Origin: Flavobacterium suaedae
Lineage (GTDB): Bacteria; Bacteroidota; Bacteroidia; Flavobacteriales; Flavobacteriaceae
Direction of reading: 5' to 3'
DNA length: 64,000 bases
Assembly (NCBI RefSeq): GCF_014642915.1
Contig: NZ_BMJE01000002.1
Location: forward strand, 124,001 to 188,000
Shown: positions 8,305 through 19,100 of the stretch, one piece after another
Numbering within the stretch: the first letter of the stretch is position 1
Layout: each line of letters begins with the position of its first letter
The notes under the pieces: model-generated
The model's database searches: none
What the model was told of the DNA's origin: nothing
Seen by the model: the letters and a program-made list of their open reading frames with translations, nothing else
Program-made: the position numbers and the translations under genes

Positions 8305-8378
8305 GCGGGAATGGCGGAACCGGCAGACGCGCTTGGCTTAGAACCAAGATTTTGGGAGTTCGACTCTCCCTTCCCGTA
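8305..8378 (+). tRNA. tRNA-Leu(TAG) with an abnormally short variable loop
   Basis: Acceptor GCGGGAA/TTCCCGT begins with a G-T pair. The D region (GGCGGAACCGGCAGACGCGC) is typical of leucine tRNAs. The anticodon arm CTTGG-CTTAGAA-CCAAG gives TAG, and the T arm is GGGAG-TTCGACT-CTCCC. Only five bases (ATTTT) separate the anticodon and T arms, whereas bacterial tRNA-Leu normally has a long variable arm. It is a leucine-like tRNA that lost its class II feature, which may affect charging. Confidence 0.75.
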
Positions 8379-8384
8379 CAAAAA

Positions 8385-8458
8385 ACTCCACTAGCCCAAT
8401 TGGCAGAGGCATCAGACTTAAACCCTATATAGTCCTGGTTCGAATCCGGGGTGGAGTA
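8385..8458 (+). tRNA. Degenerate tRNA, Leu(TAA)-like, anticodon stem does not form
   Basis: Acceptor ACTCCAC/GTGGAGT is perfect, the D loop has GG, and the T arm CCTGG-TTCGAAT-CCGGG is intact. At the normal position the loop CTTAAAC would give TAA, but the flanks TCAGA and CCTAT do not pair and there is no long variable arm. An alternative stem GACT/AGTC leaves a 12-base loop. It is either a pseudogene or a tRNA-like RNA with another role. Confidence 0.6.
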
Positions 8459-8463
8459 CAAAC

Positions 8464-8534
8464 AGACCTGTAATGTAACCGTTAGATACAAGATTTTGAT
8501 TCTTGGCGTACAGGTTCAAATCCTGTCAGGTCTT
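8464..8534 (+). tRNA. tRNA-Gln(TTG), divergent D arm
   Basis: Acceptor AGACCTG/CAGGTCT, anticodon arm CAAGA-TTTTGAT-TCTTG, T arm ACAGG-TTCAAAT-CCTGT. The D loop reads AACCGTTAGAT and lacks the usual GG; the D stem has only about three pairs. It shares little sequence with the normal tRNA-Gln(TTG) at 39054. CCA is not encoded. Confidence 0.75.
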
Positions 8535-8542
8535 CTAAAAAT

Positions 8543-8615
8543 GGTGACTTTAGTTTATGCGGTAAAACACCTCACTGTGAATGAGGAAAACAGGGTTCGA
8601 GCCCCGAAGTCACCC
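8543..8615 (+). tRNA. tRNA-His(GTG), imperfect T stem
   Basis: Acceptor GGTGACT/AGTCACC, D stem GTTT/AAAC with GG in the loop, anticodon arm CCTCA-CTGTGAA-TGAGG (GTG). The T loop is TTCGAGC, but the two outer T-stem pairs are mismatched. An alternative register with G-1 paired to C73 is possible, as usual for histidine tRNA. Last gene of the array. Confidence 0.75.
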
Positions 8616-8622
8616 AAAGTTG

Positions 8623-8653
8623 AAAAAGCCTCGGATTTTTCAGAGGCTTTTTT
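8623..8653 (+). terminator. Terminator of the tRNA array
   Basis: AAAAAGCCTC (8623-8632) pairs with the start of GAGGCTTTTTT (8643-8653), ending in a T run 8 nt after tRNA-His. It closes the RNA island. Confidence 0.85.
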
Positions 8654-8741
8654 ATTCATTTCTTTCTATAATAAAGAAATAATTAAACATCGCTTAATCA
8701 TTTCTTAAACCTTAGTGCAGGAAATAAGGTTTGCTTGTGTG

Positions 8742-8749
8742 TTACATTT
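8742..8749 (+). promoter_or_regulatory. -7 promoter element of the peroxidase pair
   Basis: TACATTTG matches TAnnTTTG exactly. It places the start of transcription near 8755 and supports the ATG at 8779 over an upstream start. Confidence 0.6.
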
Positions 8750-8778
8750 GCGGCTTAAACACACAACACAACAACACA

Positions 8779-10671
8779 ATGCATACCTATAAAAACTACA
8801 GAGGTTTCCTTTGGTTAGTTTTCATTGCTATTACCCTAACTTTAACTTCTTTTAGGTTTATAGCAAATTCAACAACAGTTGAAAAAACTATTCTGGAAGA
8901 GAAAACATACCTTAACCAAGAAGTAAAAAGTGTATATAAATCATTTGCGGAACTTGATGCTATTGCTGAGATGTACCGTAAGGGTGAAGCTGATTTAAAT
9001 ACATTTAGAAGTGCATTATCTAAAGCCAGAAACCAATACAAGCGTATAGAGTTTTACTTATCGTTTCATTTCCCTGAGTTTGTGAAAAAACACATTAACG
9101 GAGCACCATTAATGCATTTAGAATTAGAAAATGCCCGTTCGGTAGTAGAACCGGAAGGGTTACAGGTTTTAGATGAGTTGGCTTATGCGGAAGAATCAAG
9201 CTATAACAAGCAAAAGATATATGAGATTTCTAAAAAGCTGTTCAACAATATATATGCTTTTCAGCAGAAAAATGCCATACTAAATGTTGAAGACGACTCT
9301 GAAATAGAAACATTACGATTACAGTTAGTCAGGATATTTTCTATGGGTGTAACAGGGTTTGATACTCCGGGTTCTTTAAACGGTTTACCTGAATCAAAAG
9401 CCTCTTTACAGGGTATGCAGGATTACTTTACAAAAGCATACTCCAAAACAAAAGAAACCAAAGCTTTTACTACTATAAACAGTTTATTTAACGGAGCAGT
9501 TGAGTACTTGGATAAAAATCAGTCTTTTGAAGATTTTGACAGGCTGGAATTTTTAAAACAGTATATCGACCCCTTATATAAGTCGTTAAAAACATTCAAG
9601 TCTAAAAATACAGCTACAAGACTTACTTACGTGACCTCTTGGAATGCGGATAGCGAATCACTCTTTGCAGCAGATTTTTTGAACCCTTATGCTTTCACAC
9701 TCTTAAAGAAAGAAGAGGATAGCGAAGCCTTGAAATCATTGGGTGAGAAGTTGTTTTATGATAAAAGCATCAGTGGTAACGGTAAAGTAAGCTGTGCTAC
9801 CTGCCATCAGCCGGCTAAAGGTTTTACAGACGGCTTGCCAAAATCGATGAGTATTGTGGAGGGGAAAACAGTACTGCGAAATTCACCTACATTATTAAAC
9901 GCTGTTTTTGCTGATAGATATTTTTATGATTTACGTGCTTATACATTAGAACAGCAGGCAGAGCATGTAATATTCAACCCGCATGAGTTTAATACTGCTT
10001 ACAGTGCCATTCTGCAAAAAATAGAAGATGATAAAGAGTACCAAAACAGTTTTAAAAAAGTATTTGGTAATAAAGCCGGAGTAAGCCGAGCCAATTTTGC
10101 TAAAGCATTAGCGTCTTATGTACTTTCATTACAGTCCTTCAATAGTAAGTTTGATAAATACGTTAGGGGAGAAACTAAGAGCATACCTGACGGTGTAAAA
10201 AGGGGGTTCAACCTTTTTGCAGGGAAGGCTAACTGTGCTACGTGCCATTTCACTCCAACTTTTTCAGGGTTGGTTCCGCCAACGTATACAGAGAATGAAA
10301 GTGAAATTTTAGGGGTACTGGCAGACAGTAAAAAACAACCGTATCAACTAGATGATGATATGGGGAGAATAGCAAACGATATTAATGCTGAAAAAGCATG
10401 GATATATAGCCGTTCGTTTAAAACTACTACAGTTAGAAATGCAGCACTTACAGCACCATATTTCCATAACGGAGCGTATAAAACACTGAAAGACGTAGTT
10501 GATTTTTATAATGATGGCGGAGGAGCAGGATTAGGTTTAAGTGTTTCCAATCAAACACTTTCTGATGAGCCGTTGGATTTAACCGATCAGGAAAAGAAAG
10601 ACCTAATTAGCTTTATGGAGTACTTGACCGATAATACGGCAGGAGAAAAGCAAATGAAGAAAAAGCTATAG
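8779..10671 (+). CDS. Di-heme cytochrome c peroxidase family protein 1
   Basis: I start at ATG 8779, because a longer in-frame extension would run over the TACATTTG promoter. The 630-residue product has a single N-terminal hydrophobic segment (residues about 10-28), a helical domain of roughly 300 residues with no name I can assign, and a C-terminal di-heme peroxidase (MauG/CcpA-type) domain. The two heme motifs are CATCHQ and CATCHF, and LRNSPTLLNAVF and FKTTTVRNAALTAPYFHNG are family hallmarks. It probably reduces H2O2 or oxidises a protein substrate in the periplasm using cytochrome c electrons. The next gene is a paralog starting 7 bp later, so the two form an operon from a tandem duplication. 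Confidence 0.85.
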   Translation: MHTYKNYRGFLWLVFIAITLTLTSFRFIANSTTVEKTILEEKTYLNQEVKSVYKSFAELDAIAEMYRKGEADLNTFRSALSKARNQYKRIEFYLSFHFPEFVKKHINGAPLMHLELENARSVVEPEGLQVLDELAYAEESSYNKQKIYEISKKLFNNIYAFQQKNAILNVEDDSEIETLRLQLVRIFSMGVTGFDTPGSLNGLPESKASLQGMQDYFTKAYSKTKETKAFTTINSLFNGAVEYLDKNQSFEDFDRLEFLKQYIDPLYKSLKTFKSKNTATRLTYVTSWNADSESLFAADFLNPYAFTLLKKEEDSEALKSLGEKLFYDKSISGNGKVSCATCHQPAKGFTDGLPKSMSIVEGKTVLRNSPTLLNAVFADRYFYDLRAYTLEQQAEHVIFNPHEFNTAYSAILQKIEDDKEYQNSFKKVFGNKAGVSRANFAKALASYVLSLQSFNSKFDKYVRGETKSIPDGVKRGFNLFAGKANCATCHFTPTFSGLVPPTYTENESEILGVLADSKKQPYQLDDDMGRIANDINAEKAWIYSRSFKTTTVRNAALTAPYFHNGAYKTLKDVVDFYNDGGGAGLGLSVSNQTLSDEPLDLTDQEKKDLISFMEYLTDNTAGEKQMKKKL

Positions 10672-10678
10672 TTTATAA

Positions 10679-12655
10679 ATGAAAAACCATTTTAAAAAAT
10701 ATCAGGCTTTTCTTTTATGTGTTGTTGCTACTGTATATGTGCAGTTTACCAATAAAACCACAACAGGTAACTATGCTGTTATCTCCGAAATAAAAACAAG
10801 AGAATATATTATAGCATCGTCTGAAAATATTACTTCGCAGATAGTTGCTTTAAATGAAAAGGCGAGGGCTTTTAAAGCAGGGGAGATTGACGAGAAGGAA
10901 CTGCAGAAACAACTAAAAGCTACCCGAAACGCGTATAAAAAAATAGAAAGTATCCTTACGTATTATTACCCTGAGCATATAACAGCTTATATAAATGGTG
11001 CGCCTTTACAGCATTTAGACCCTTACCCGTTAAAAGAAGGGGCTGAAAAAAGTAATTACTACGGCAGTGTGGATGATTATTTAAACTCTGTTCCGCTGGA
11101 TAAACTGGAAACAGGGCACTATAAAGGGGAGAATGCTCCCGTTATAGATCCTGTGGGACTGCAAAGACTGGACGAAATTATTTTTACTGATGAGGTTTTT
11201 ACAAGTCAGGATAAAATCATGGAATTGTGTAAGCAGTTGCAAGTAAAATATGAGGTTGTAGAACGCGATTTAAATCTTAAAAAGTACTATTATGATTTTG
11301 AGGTTATTGAGTCGTCAAGATTGGAGTTAGTAACAATATTAAGTCGTGGAATTACAGGGTTTGATACACCGGGCTCGCTAAATGCCGTGCAGGAAGCCTC
11401 TTCGGCTTTAGATGGTATTCATAATATAGTAAAACCATATATAGCTAAAGCAACTCCTGATTTACAAAAAAAACTGAATGAGTTATTTGAAGATGGAGAA
11501 AAATATTTACACAGACATGACAATTTCGAGAAGTTTGACCGCTTTAAATTTATAACCACTTATTTAAATCCGCTTTATAAAGAGTTATTATCCTTACAAA
11601 AAGAACTGCAAATTAAAAGTTCGGCAGAGACGTATATAACAACACCGTCATGGAATGCTTATACAACTAATATGTTTGATAACGACTTTTTGAATCCATA
11701 TTATTACAGTATGCTAAAGGAGAAAGATGACTCTCCTGAATTACGTGCTTTGGGTAAAAAGTTGTTTTATGATACATCATTAAGCAGTAGTAAAACCATC
11801 AGTTGTGCCAGTTGCCACAATCCTGATAAGGCTTATACAGATGGAGAGAAAACCTCTTTAGCAAGCGTTGAAGGGAAAAGAGTATTACGAAATTCGCCTA
11901 CATTGGTTAACTCGGTATTTTCTGCACGATATTTTTATGATTTAAGAGCTTTTGATTTAGAAGATCAGGCGGAGCATGTAATAGAAAATCACATGGAGTT
12001 CAACACTTCTTTTGAAGATATTGTAGCCGGATTAAACCAAAATGAAGAATATACAGCGCAGTTTAAAAATACTTTCGGTACGGCAGAAATTAATAAATAT
12101 CAGTTTTCATCGGCTTTAGCTTCTTTTATAATTTCATTACAATCATTTAATAGCGAGTTTGATAAATACATAAGAGGCGAAGTAAAAAAAACAGATAAAA
12201 AAGTAATAAGGGGTTTTAACCTGTTTATGGGTAAAGCCAACTGCGGAACCTGCCATTATGCCCCTACTTTTAGCGGGCTTACTCCTCCGCTGTTTCAGGA
12301 AAATGAAAGTGAGGTTTTGGGTGTATTAAAATCACCCGGTATGTTGGTGGCAGATGATGATTTGGGCAGGGCAAAGAATAATGTATTTAATGAAGATAAA
12401 TATATTTACGAACATTCTTTTAAAACTACTACAGTAAGAAATGCTAAGTTAACAGCACCCTACTTTCATAATGGTGCTTATAAAACACTGGATGAGGTTT
12501 TAGATTTTTATAATAAAGGCGGAGCAGCAGGTATGGGGCTTTCACTGGAAGTTCCTAATCAAACACTTTCACCGGATCCGTTAGGTTTAACCCAATCTGA
12601 AATAGAAGATTTAAAAGCATTTATAAATGCTTTGACAGACGTACCTTCAGAATAG
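10679..12655 (+). CDS. Di-heme cytochrome c peroxidase family protein 2
   Basis: This 658-residue paralog of the preceding protein has the same order: N-terminal anchor or signal (residues 1-25), a long helical domain (shared FINGAPLxHLxxxxx-type segment and GITGFDTPGSLN), and a C-terminal di-heme domain with CASCHN and CGTCHY heme motifs plus FKTTTVRNAKLTAPYFHNGAY. It carries an extra stretch of about 30 residues around position 120 (HLDPYPLKEGAEKSNYYGS region) that is absent from its neighbour. It is co-transcribed with gene 1 and ends at a strong hairpin. The substrate is unknown. Confidence 0.85.
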   Translation: MKNHFKKYQAFLLCVVATVYVQFTNKTTTGNYAVISEIKTREYIIASSENITSQIVALNEKARAFKAGEIDEKELQKQLKATRNAYKKIESILTYYYPEHITAYINGAPLQHLDPYPLKEGAEKSNYYGSVDDYLNSVPLDKLETGHYKGENAPVIDPVGLQRLDEIIFTDEVFTSQDKIMELCKQLQVKYEVVERDLNLKKYYYDFEVIESSRLELVTILSRGITGFDTPGSLNAVQEASSALDGIHNIVKPYIAKATPDLQKKLNELFEDGEKYLHRHDNFEKFDRFKFITTYLNPLYKELLSLQKELQIKSSAETYITTPSWNAYTTNMFDNDFLNPYYYSMLKEKDDSPELRALGKKLFYDTSLSSSKTISCASCHNPDKAYTDGEKTSLASVEGKRVLRNSPTLVNSVFSARYFYDLRAFDLEDQAEHVIENHMEFNTSFEDIVAGLNQNEEYTAQFKNTFGTAEINKYQFSSALASFIISLQSFNSEFDKYIRGEVKKTDKKVIRGFNLFMGKANCGTCHYAPTFSGLTPPLFQENESEVLGVLKSPGMLVADDDLGRAKNNVFNEDKYIYEHSFKTTTVRNAKLTAPYFHNGAYKTLDEVLDFYNKGGAAGMGLSLEVPNQTLSPDPLGLTQSEIEDLKAFINALTDVPSE

Positions 12656-12699
12656 TTTGTAATAGTTTTTTCATACACATATTTTGTTTTTAATGCCCC

Positions 12700-12726
12700 A
12701 CAAGAGCCACTTAATGTGGCTCTTGT
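12700..12726 (+). terminator. Hairpin terminator after the peroxidase pair
   Basis: ACAAGAGCCAC and GTGGCTCTTGT form an 11-bp stem with loop TTAAT. The following bases are AT-rich without a pure T run, so termination is likely rather than certain. Confidence 0.65.
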
Positions 12727-13130
12727 ATTTATATAGTAGTATTAAAGTATTTTTTTATCATTACAATTCTTACACTTTGCTATTTGTAATATGTCTAAAT
12801 AACAGATATGTTTCCTAATTGTTACCTCGCTACCTTCTTTTTAAAGTTTTCGTAATACGTTTCAGATTAAAAAATTTAATGATTTATATAATTATATAAG
12901 TGTCTTTTTTGTAAAATGTTGATTTACATTAAAGTACTTTTTAATCGCTTTTTAACGATGTTTTCAGTGAGTATTTACTTACGTAATTATACCTGTTATC
13001 TTATGGTTAAAAAACCACTGCCATACTTAACTGTAAACTAAAGTTTTGGTAAAATTCACGCTTGTGCTAATACTTAAATTTGGCGCCAAAGAAAAATTAA
13101 TAATCTTTCACTTTTAATCAACACAACACA
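12727..13130. other. AT-rich intergenic region with a promoter
   Basis: No gene seen. A -7 element TAAATTTG at 13075-13082 lies 48 bp before the ATG of the large phosphatase fusion. The rest is AT-rich sequence without repeats that I can recognise. Confidence 0.5.
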
Positions 13131-16100
13131 ATGAAAAAAAGCATTCTATTTATTAGCTTGCTGTTTTCGCTATGTATTAATTTAAGTTTACATGCGCAAA
13201 CACCATTGCCCGGAGACTCGCTGGTCTATGGACCAATGTTCAGTCCGGTTTACGAAAACAAAGTTAGAGTTTGGGTTCTAACTAAGAGCAACACAGGCTC
13301 AGGAGATGAGCTTTCTCTATCCATGACGGGACAATCTGCACCGAGTGTGGAACTAACAGGAACGGTTTTTAATTCTGATGACAGATTTGACTACAACCTG
13401 AGATCTTTTGAATTTTCCAATTTAACAGAAGGTGAAACATTCACCGCTACACTATTAAAGAATGGTGTTGCGACAGAAAGAACATCTACTATTGAAAACG
13501 GACAAAACATTATTGATGATTTCTCTTTCTTAGCAGGAGGATGTGCGAGAATTTATGATACTTCTCGTTGTATTGACTATCCGGAATCTACCACTCATAT
13601 AAATGGTGATCCTGAGATGTTCAATCACATGGCTGAAGAAGACAGTGATTTAATGGTTTGGTTAGGAGATGCTGTTTACCTTTTAGGTTTAGAGCATGCT
13701 CAGGGTAACTGTCCTGATGGTACACTTGATGACTGGCATGATAAAGACCAGGCGTTTTTACGCTATTACTGGTACAGACAATTTCATGACAACCTGTTAA
13801 TGTCGATGCCTCAATTGGCAATTACAGATAACCACGATACAGGTTCAAATGAATTCAATAAAAACCTACCGGGTTTACCTGCTACAAGAGAGGTATTCCA
13901 AGAGTGGTGGCCTAACCCTGAGTACATGAGTACAGAGGAAGGTGACGGGCTATTCTCTTCTTATGTATATAAAGATGTAGAATATTTTTTAACAGATAAC
14001 AGAAGCTACCGTGAAAGTACATCTCAGCATTTTGGAGATGAGCAGTTAGATTGGTTAAAAGAAGGTCTTTTAAACTCTACTGCCACATTCAAAGTAATAA
14101 TAAACGGTACACCTACTTTCAGACCAATAGGAGGTAGAAACTTTAGTGTAAGTTCTCAGGTTGATGAACTTTTAAACTTTATTAAAGACAACAATATTAA
14201 CGGTGTACTTTCGTACTGCGCCGATATTCACGACCAGCGTTTTATGGTACGTGAAATGGATACTAAATATCCTCTTTACGATATCATGTCAGGAAACCTT
14301 AACTCTGATATAGGAGGTAATGGTGAAGCAGGTAACTATAGTGTAAATTATAACGCAGGTAATGATATACTAACAGGAGTAAAACACGCTTACGTTAGAA
14401 CATCTGTTTACGGTGATGAAGGTGACAGAAGACTTAAAGTAGAATATGTAGGTTTTGACGGTGAAACGTTCTTTGAGGAGATAATCCACGAAGATATGTT
14501 AACAAGCCAAAATACAGATGCTTTAAACCTTTCATTAAGTTTTACTAATAATTTAGATGATGCTTCTCAGTACACACATACAGTTGCAGGAAGTGACTTT
14601 GTTTACGGAGCAGACAGAGAAGGTAATGCTAACGAAGCTTTAGTAGTAAATGCAAACTCATCATTCAGTGTACCAAATGCAAGTTCATTAGATTTTTATA
14701 ATGAAGCATATAGCATCAGCTTTTGGGTAAACCCGTCAGAGTTTACTGCTAACGGCGGTACCATTCTTTCAAACGGTAGTGCAGATGCAGGTATGTCTTT
14801 CGGGATTTCTGCTGCAGGAAACTTAACGTATACTAACCATGCTAACGGAGAAGAACTGGAAAGTTCGCTTAACCTTTTAGCTAATAACTGGTCGTTTGTA
14901 ACATGGAAGTATAACAACGTAAGAAAAAAACTTTCTTTATACTATAACGGCTTCCTTACCCAAACCTGGGATAACGTAGAGTCGCCTGCAACTTCTGTAG
15001 CAGACTTTACCATAGGTAACAACTTTGAAGGAAAACAATTTATAGGTAGCCTTGACGAAATTAATGTATATGGCAGACTAATACCTGATGCTGACATTTT
15101 AACTGAAGCTGACCCTGAAACGAACAGAGGAGGTATGCTTAGCTTAGATGGCTCGCAGCAAACTATGATTGACGGAACTGTAACTAACGCAGCTTTAGCT
15201 AATGACTTTACTATAGAGTTCTGGGCTAAACTAAATGCAGACCCTGGGACTAACAATAAAATATTTTCAAGTAACGGTCGTGTAAACAACCTTTCTACAG
15301 GAATATCTTTTGAGTTTCCTTCAAGCAACAAATTAAACGTTGTTGTAGGTAACAACGGTTCAGGATGGGATGCTATTTCTGAGCAGGGAGAAGCATGGAA
15401 TGTAGGGGAGTGGAACCACGTTGCAGTTACTGCTACTGTTGGTGGTATGTTACAATACTATGTTAACGGAGAGTTTGTAGCAGAAATGAACTACGGCGGT
15501 TACGTTCCTAACGATTATGGTTTAGGCTTTGGTTACAGCCCTTATTATGGAGGTTCTGTACAAGCTGAAATGGACGATATAAGAATATGGGAAAGAGCTT
15601 TAACTGCTGAAGAAATCACAGAAAGTATGCACTACATACTTCAGGGAGATGAAGAAGATTTAGCTATATACTACGACTTTACATCAGAAGAAGAAGAGGT
15701 TACAAGCCTTGTAAGTTTAGGTAGTGTAAACTATGAACTTGATATTACTTCTGCTGCACTGGTTACAGCAACTTCTCCTATAGGAAACATTCCTGTAGAA
15801 TACAGAGATGCTGTATCAGGAAAATGGAGCCAAAATAATGATGTGACACTTTACGGTTTAAGCTTACCGGGCAATATTACTGCTTATAATAGTAATATAG
15901 TGGTAGGTAAACAGGAAAATGCTGCTATAGCAGAAGCAACATCTTTAGAAGATGTGTTTTACTTACAGGGCGGTTGGAAAGTAGACCCATTAAACAGCCC
16001 GTTAGCCAATGTAAGCATAAACCTTAATGAAGCATTAGGAGAAAATGCTGCAGAGGTAATAAACGCAGCTAACCGTTACTACTTAATAACAGCAAACGAA

Positions 16101-19100
16101 GAAGGTACAGAGTTTTCAATTGTAAGCGAAGGTAATTTTGATGGTGCAAATGTAAACTTCTTTAATGCTACTTTAATAGAGTCAGTTTACTACTTAGCAT
16201 GGGAAGAAGGTGACTTTACTCCCGGCAGAGGTGGTGCAATGGCACTGGCTAACGACCATGATATTCATGTTCACTATACTTCTCCGGAAATTATATTTAA
16301 CGGAGCACACACTATAGAAATGTGGGTAAATCTTCCGTCGCTTGATACTTCAAACGGTAAAACTATTATTTCTAACCATGGTAGAATTAATAATAATACT
16401 ACCGGTATGACAGTAGAATTAAACGGTAACGGAACTTTATCAGCAGTATATGGTACAGGTACACCTAACTGGGTTAAAGTAACAACTGCAGAACCGTTAG
16501 AAGTTGGCGAGTGGAACCATATTGCAATAACAGCAGTAGCAGGTGGAGAATTAAAAATTTACCTGAATGGAGAACTAAGCCAGTCTAACTCGTTTGATGC
16601 TTATACATCAAACAACACATGGGACTTTGCTTTCGGTACAAGTATTAACTACGGAGGCGAATACATTTATACAATGGATGAATTCCGTATGTGGTCAGAA
16701 GAAAGAACTCAGGAAGAAATTGTAGCAAGTATGCACAACATGCTGGATACAGATGATGAAAACCTTAAATTCTACTATACTTTCGACCAGGAAGATACCG
16801 GAATGTTAGTAAACAATGGTGTAAATACTGATGAGGTAGCATATACAAACGCTTCAGTTATTGGTTCTACAAGCCCTGTTGCAGATATGGATGAGGACTA
16901 TGAAAGCTCTGTTACAGCAAGCTGGAGTTATACTAACGAAGAGACTAACGGTATGTATGTAGCTGATGCTATTTCAAGTTATGCTCAGAACATAGTATTT
17001 GGTAGAAATAATGATAATACTATACTTGAATTAGAAGGTACAGAAGAGGAAACTCATTATGCAGCAGGAGGATGGCAGTTAAACACTCTTAACATAGAAG
17101 AGGCAAACATTGCTGTTAAACTATCAGAAGTATTTGAAAATGTTGAGATGGTAAATGCTACAGTAGCAGACTACCTATTAATAAAAGGCGACCCGCAGGA
17201 TGCATACGAAACAGTTGCAACAGGTTTAGAAGAAGATGGGGTAGTTACTTTTGAAGTTTCTGCGTTAACACAAGGAGTATACTACTTAGCATACGAAATT
17301 GATGAAGAAGCAGCTATTGCAGCACAAGGTGGCGTTATAGACTTACCGGGTTCTCATGAAGTATACATACCGAAAGAAGGTGTTAACCAGGCTCTTTCAG
17401 GTGAGTTTACTATAGAACTTTGGGGTAAACTAAACGCTCCTGCCGGAAGCAACACTAAACTATGGGGCTTTAGCCACTATGGCGGTGGAGAATATGGTAT
17501 AGAAATGGAATTCCTTTCTAACCAAACACTTGAAACTACAAGAGGAGCAGGTTCAGGATGGCAACACTTAAATTCTGACCACGTTTGGAATGTGGGTGAG
17601 TGGAATCACGTTGCAGTAACGTTTGTGCCAAACGGAAGCTATAAGTTTTACGTTAACGGAGAGCTTGTAGACTCTATGGAAAATGCCGGTACATTCCAGG
17701 AAAACACATATGACTTAGCATTAGGTAAAAATATTTTTAATAATGCACCTACTAATTCATCTATAGATGAGTTCCGTATCTGGACAAAAGCTAAAACTCA
17801 GGAAGAGATTAAAGCTGATATGTACCGTACTATTACTGCAGAAGATGAAAACCTTGCTTATAACTATACCTTCAATCAGGAAGATAGTGGTTACTTAGTA
17901 AACTCAGGTACAGAAACAGTTGAGGTTGCTTACGCTAATGCAAGTATAGCACCGGCAACAACTCCTGTACGCATTGCAGAAGCACCGTTTGATGCTAAAG
18001 TTACCGGTAACTGGAGCGTTATGAATGATAAAACAAATGGGCTTCACTTTGGTAATGTTATTACTGACTATGACAGAAACGTAGTTATAGCAAGAGAAGA
18101 AGGTAATGAAGTGTTACCTACAATTGACAACGAAACATCAAGCCAGTATTATCTAAGCGGTCGTTGGGTTATATATCCTTTATTTATCAATTCAGGATCA
18201 CTAAAAGTTGATCTTTTAGAAATATTCGAAAACCTGAATCAGGTAGAGTTAATTGCAAATGATTACTTCCTGCTTAAAGGAGATCCTTCTACAGCTGTAG
18301 AAGTGTTTGCTACAGGTACTAAAGAAGGTACAATTGTAACTTTTAACAACGTAACATTTGACGATGAGCCTGTTTATTTAGCATGGACTAATATTGATGA
18401 GTACCCAATGGGAACCTTCCCTATTGCATCCGGTGGATTATGGAAATATAACGATACTGGTGTAGATTTAGGTACTGATTGGAAAAACACTGATTATGAT
18501 GATAGTGAGTGGGCATTTGGTAACGCAATATTAGGTTACGGAGACGGAATTGAATCTACTACATTAGACTACGGAACTGATGCTGATAACAAATACCCTA
18601 CATACTACCTGCGTCACACATTTAACGTAGAAGACGCAAGCCAGATAGGTTCATTAGTATTTAATACTATGAAAGATGATGGTGTTGTAGTATATGTAAA
18701 CGGCGTTGAAGCGTTTAGAGATAACATGCCGGAAGGTGAAATTACTTATAACACTTACGCAACAAATGCAATAGGTGGTGCTGATGAAGAAGCTTGGACA
18801 GAAGTTATGATTGAAAACTTACTTCAAAACGGAGAAAACGTAATTGCAGTAGAGTTACACCAAGGTTCAGCAGGTAGTTCTGATTTACGATTTGATATGG
18901 AAGTAAACTACACACTTCCTGCACTTGAAGTTACAGATTATCCTGTAGCTAAAGATGAAGAGTGGTATTTCCTTGATAACGGCAGTGATCAAGGTACTGA
19001 ATGGACTGCAACTGAATTTGATGTTATACCATGGAGCAGAGGTAACGCTCCTTTCGGATACGGAGATGTTGTAAACACTGAAATCTCTTATGGTCCTGAT

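Noticed and set aside
8081..8708. Open reading frames on both strands across the tRNA array (136 aa minus; 70 and 85 aa plus)
   Set aside because: They lie over clear tRNA genes and a terminator; their residues only reflect tRNA sequence.
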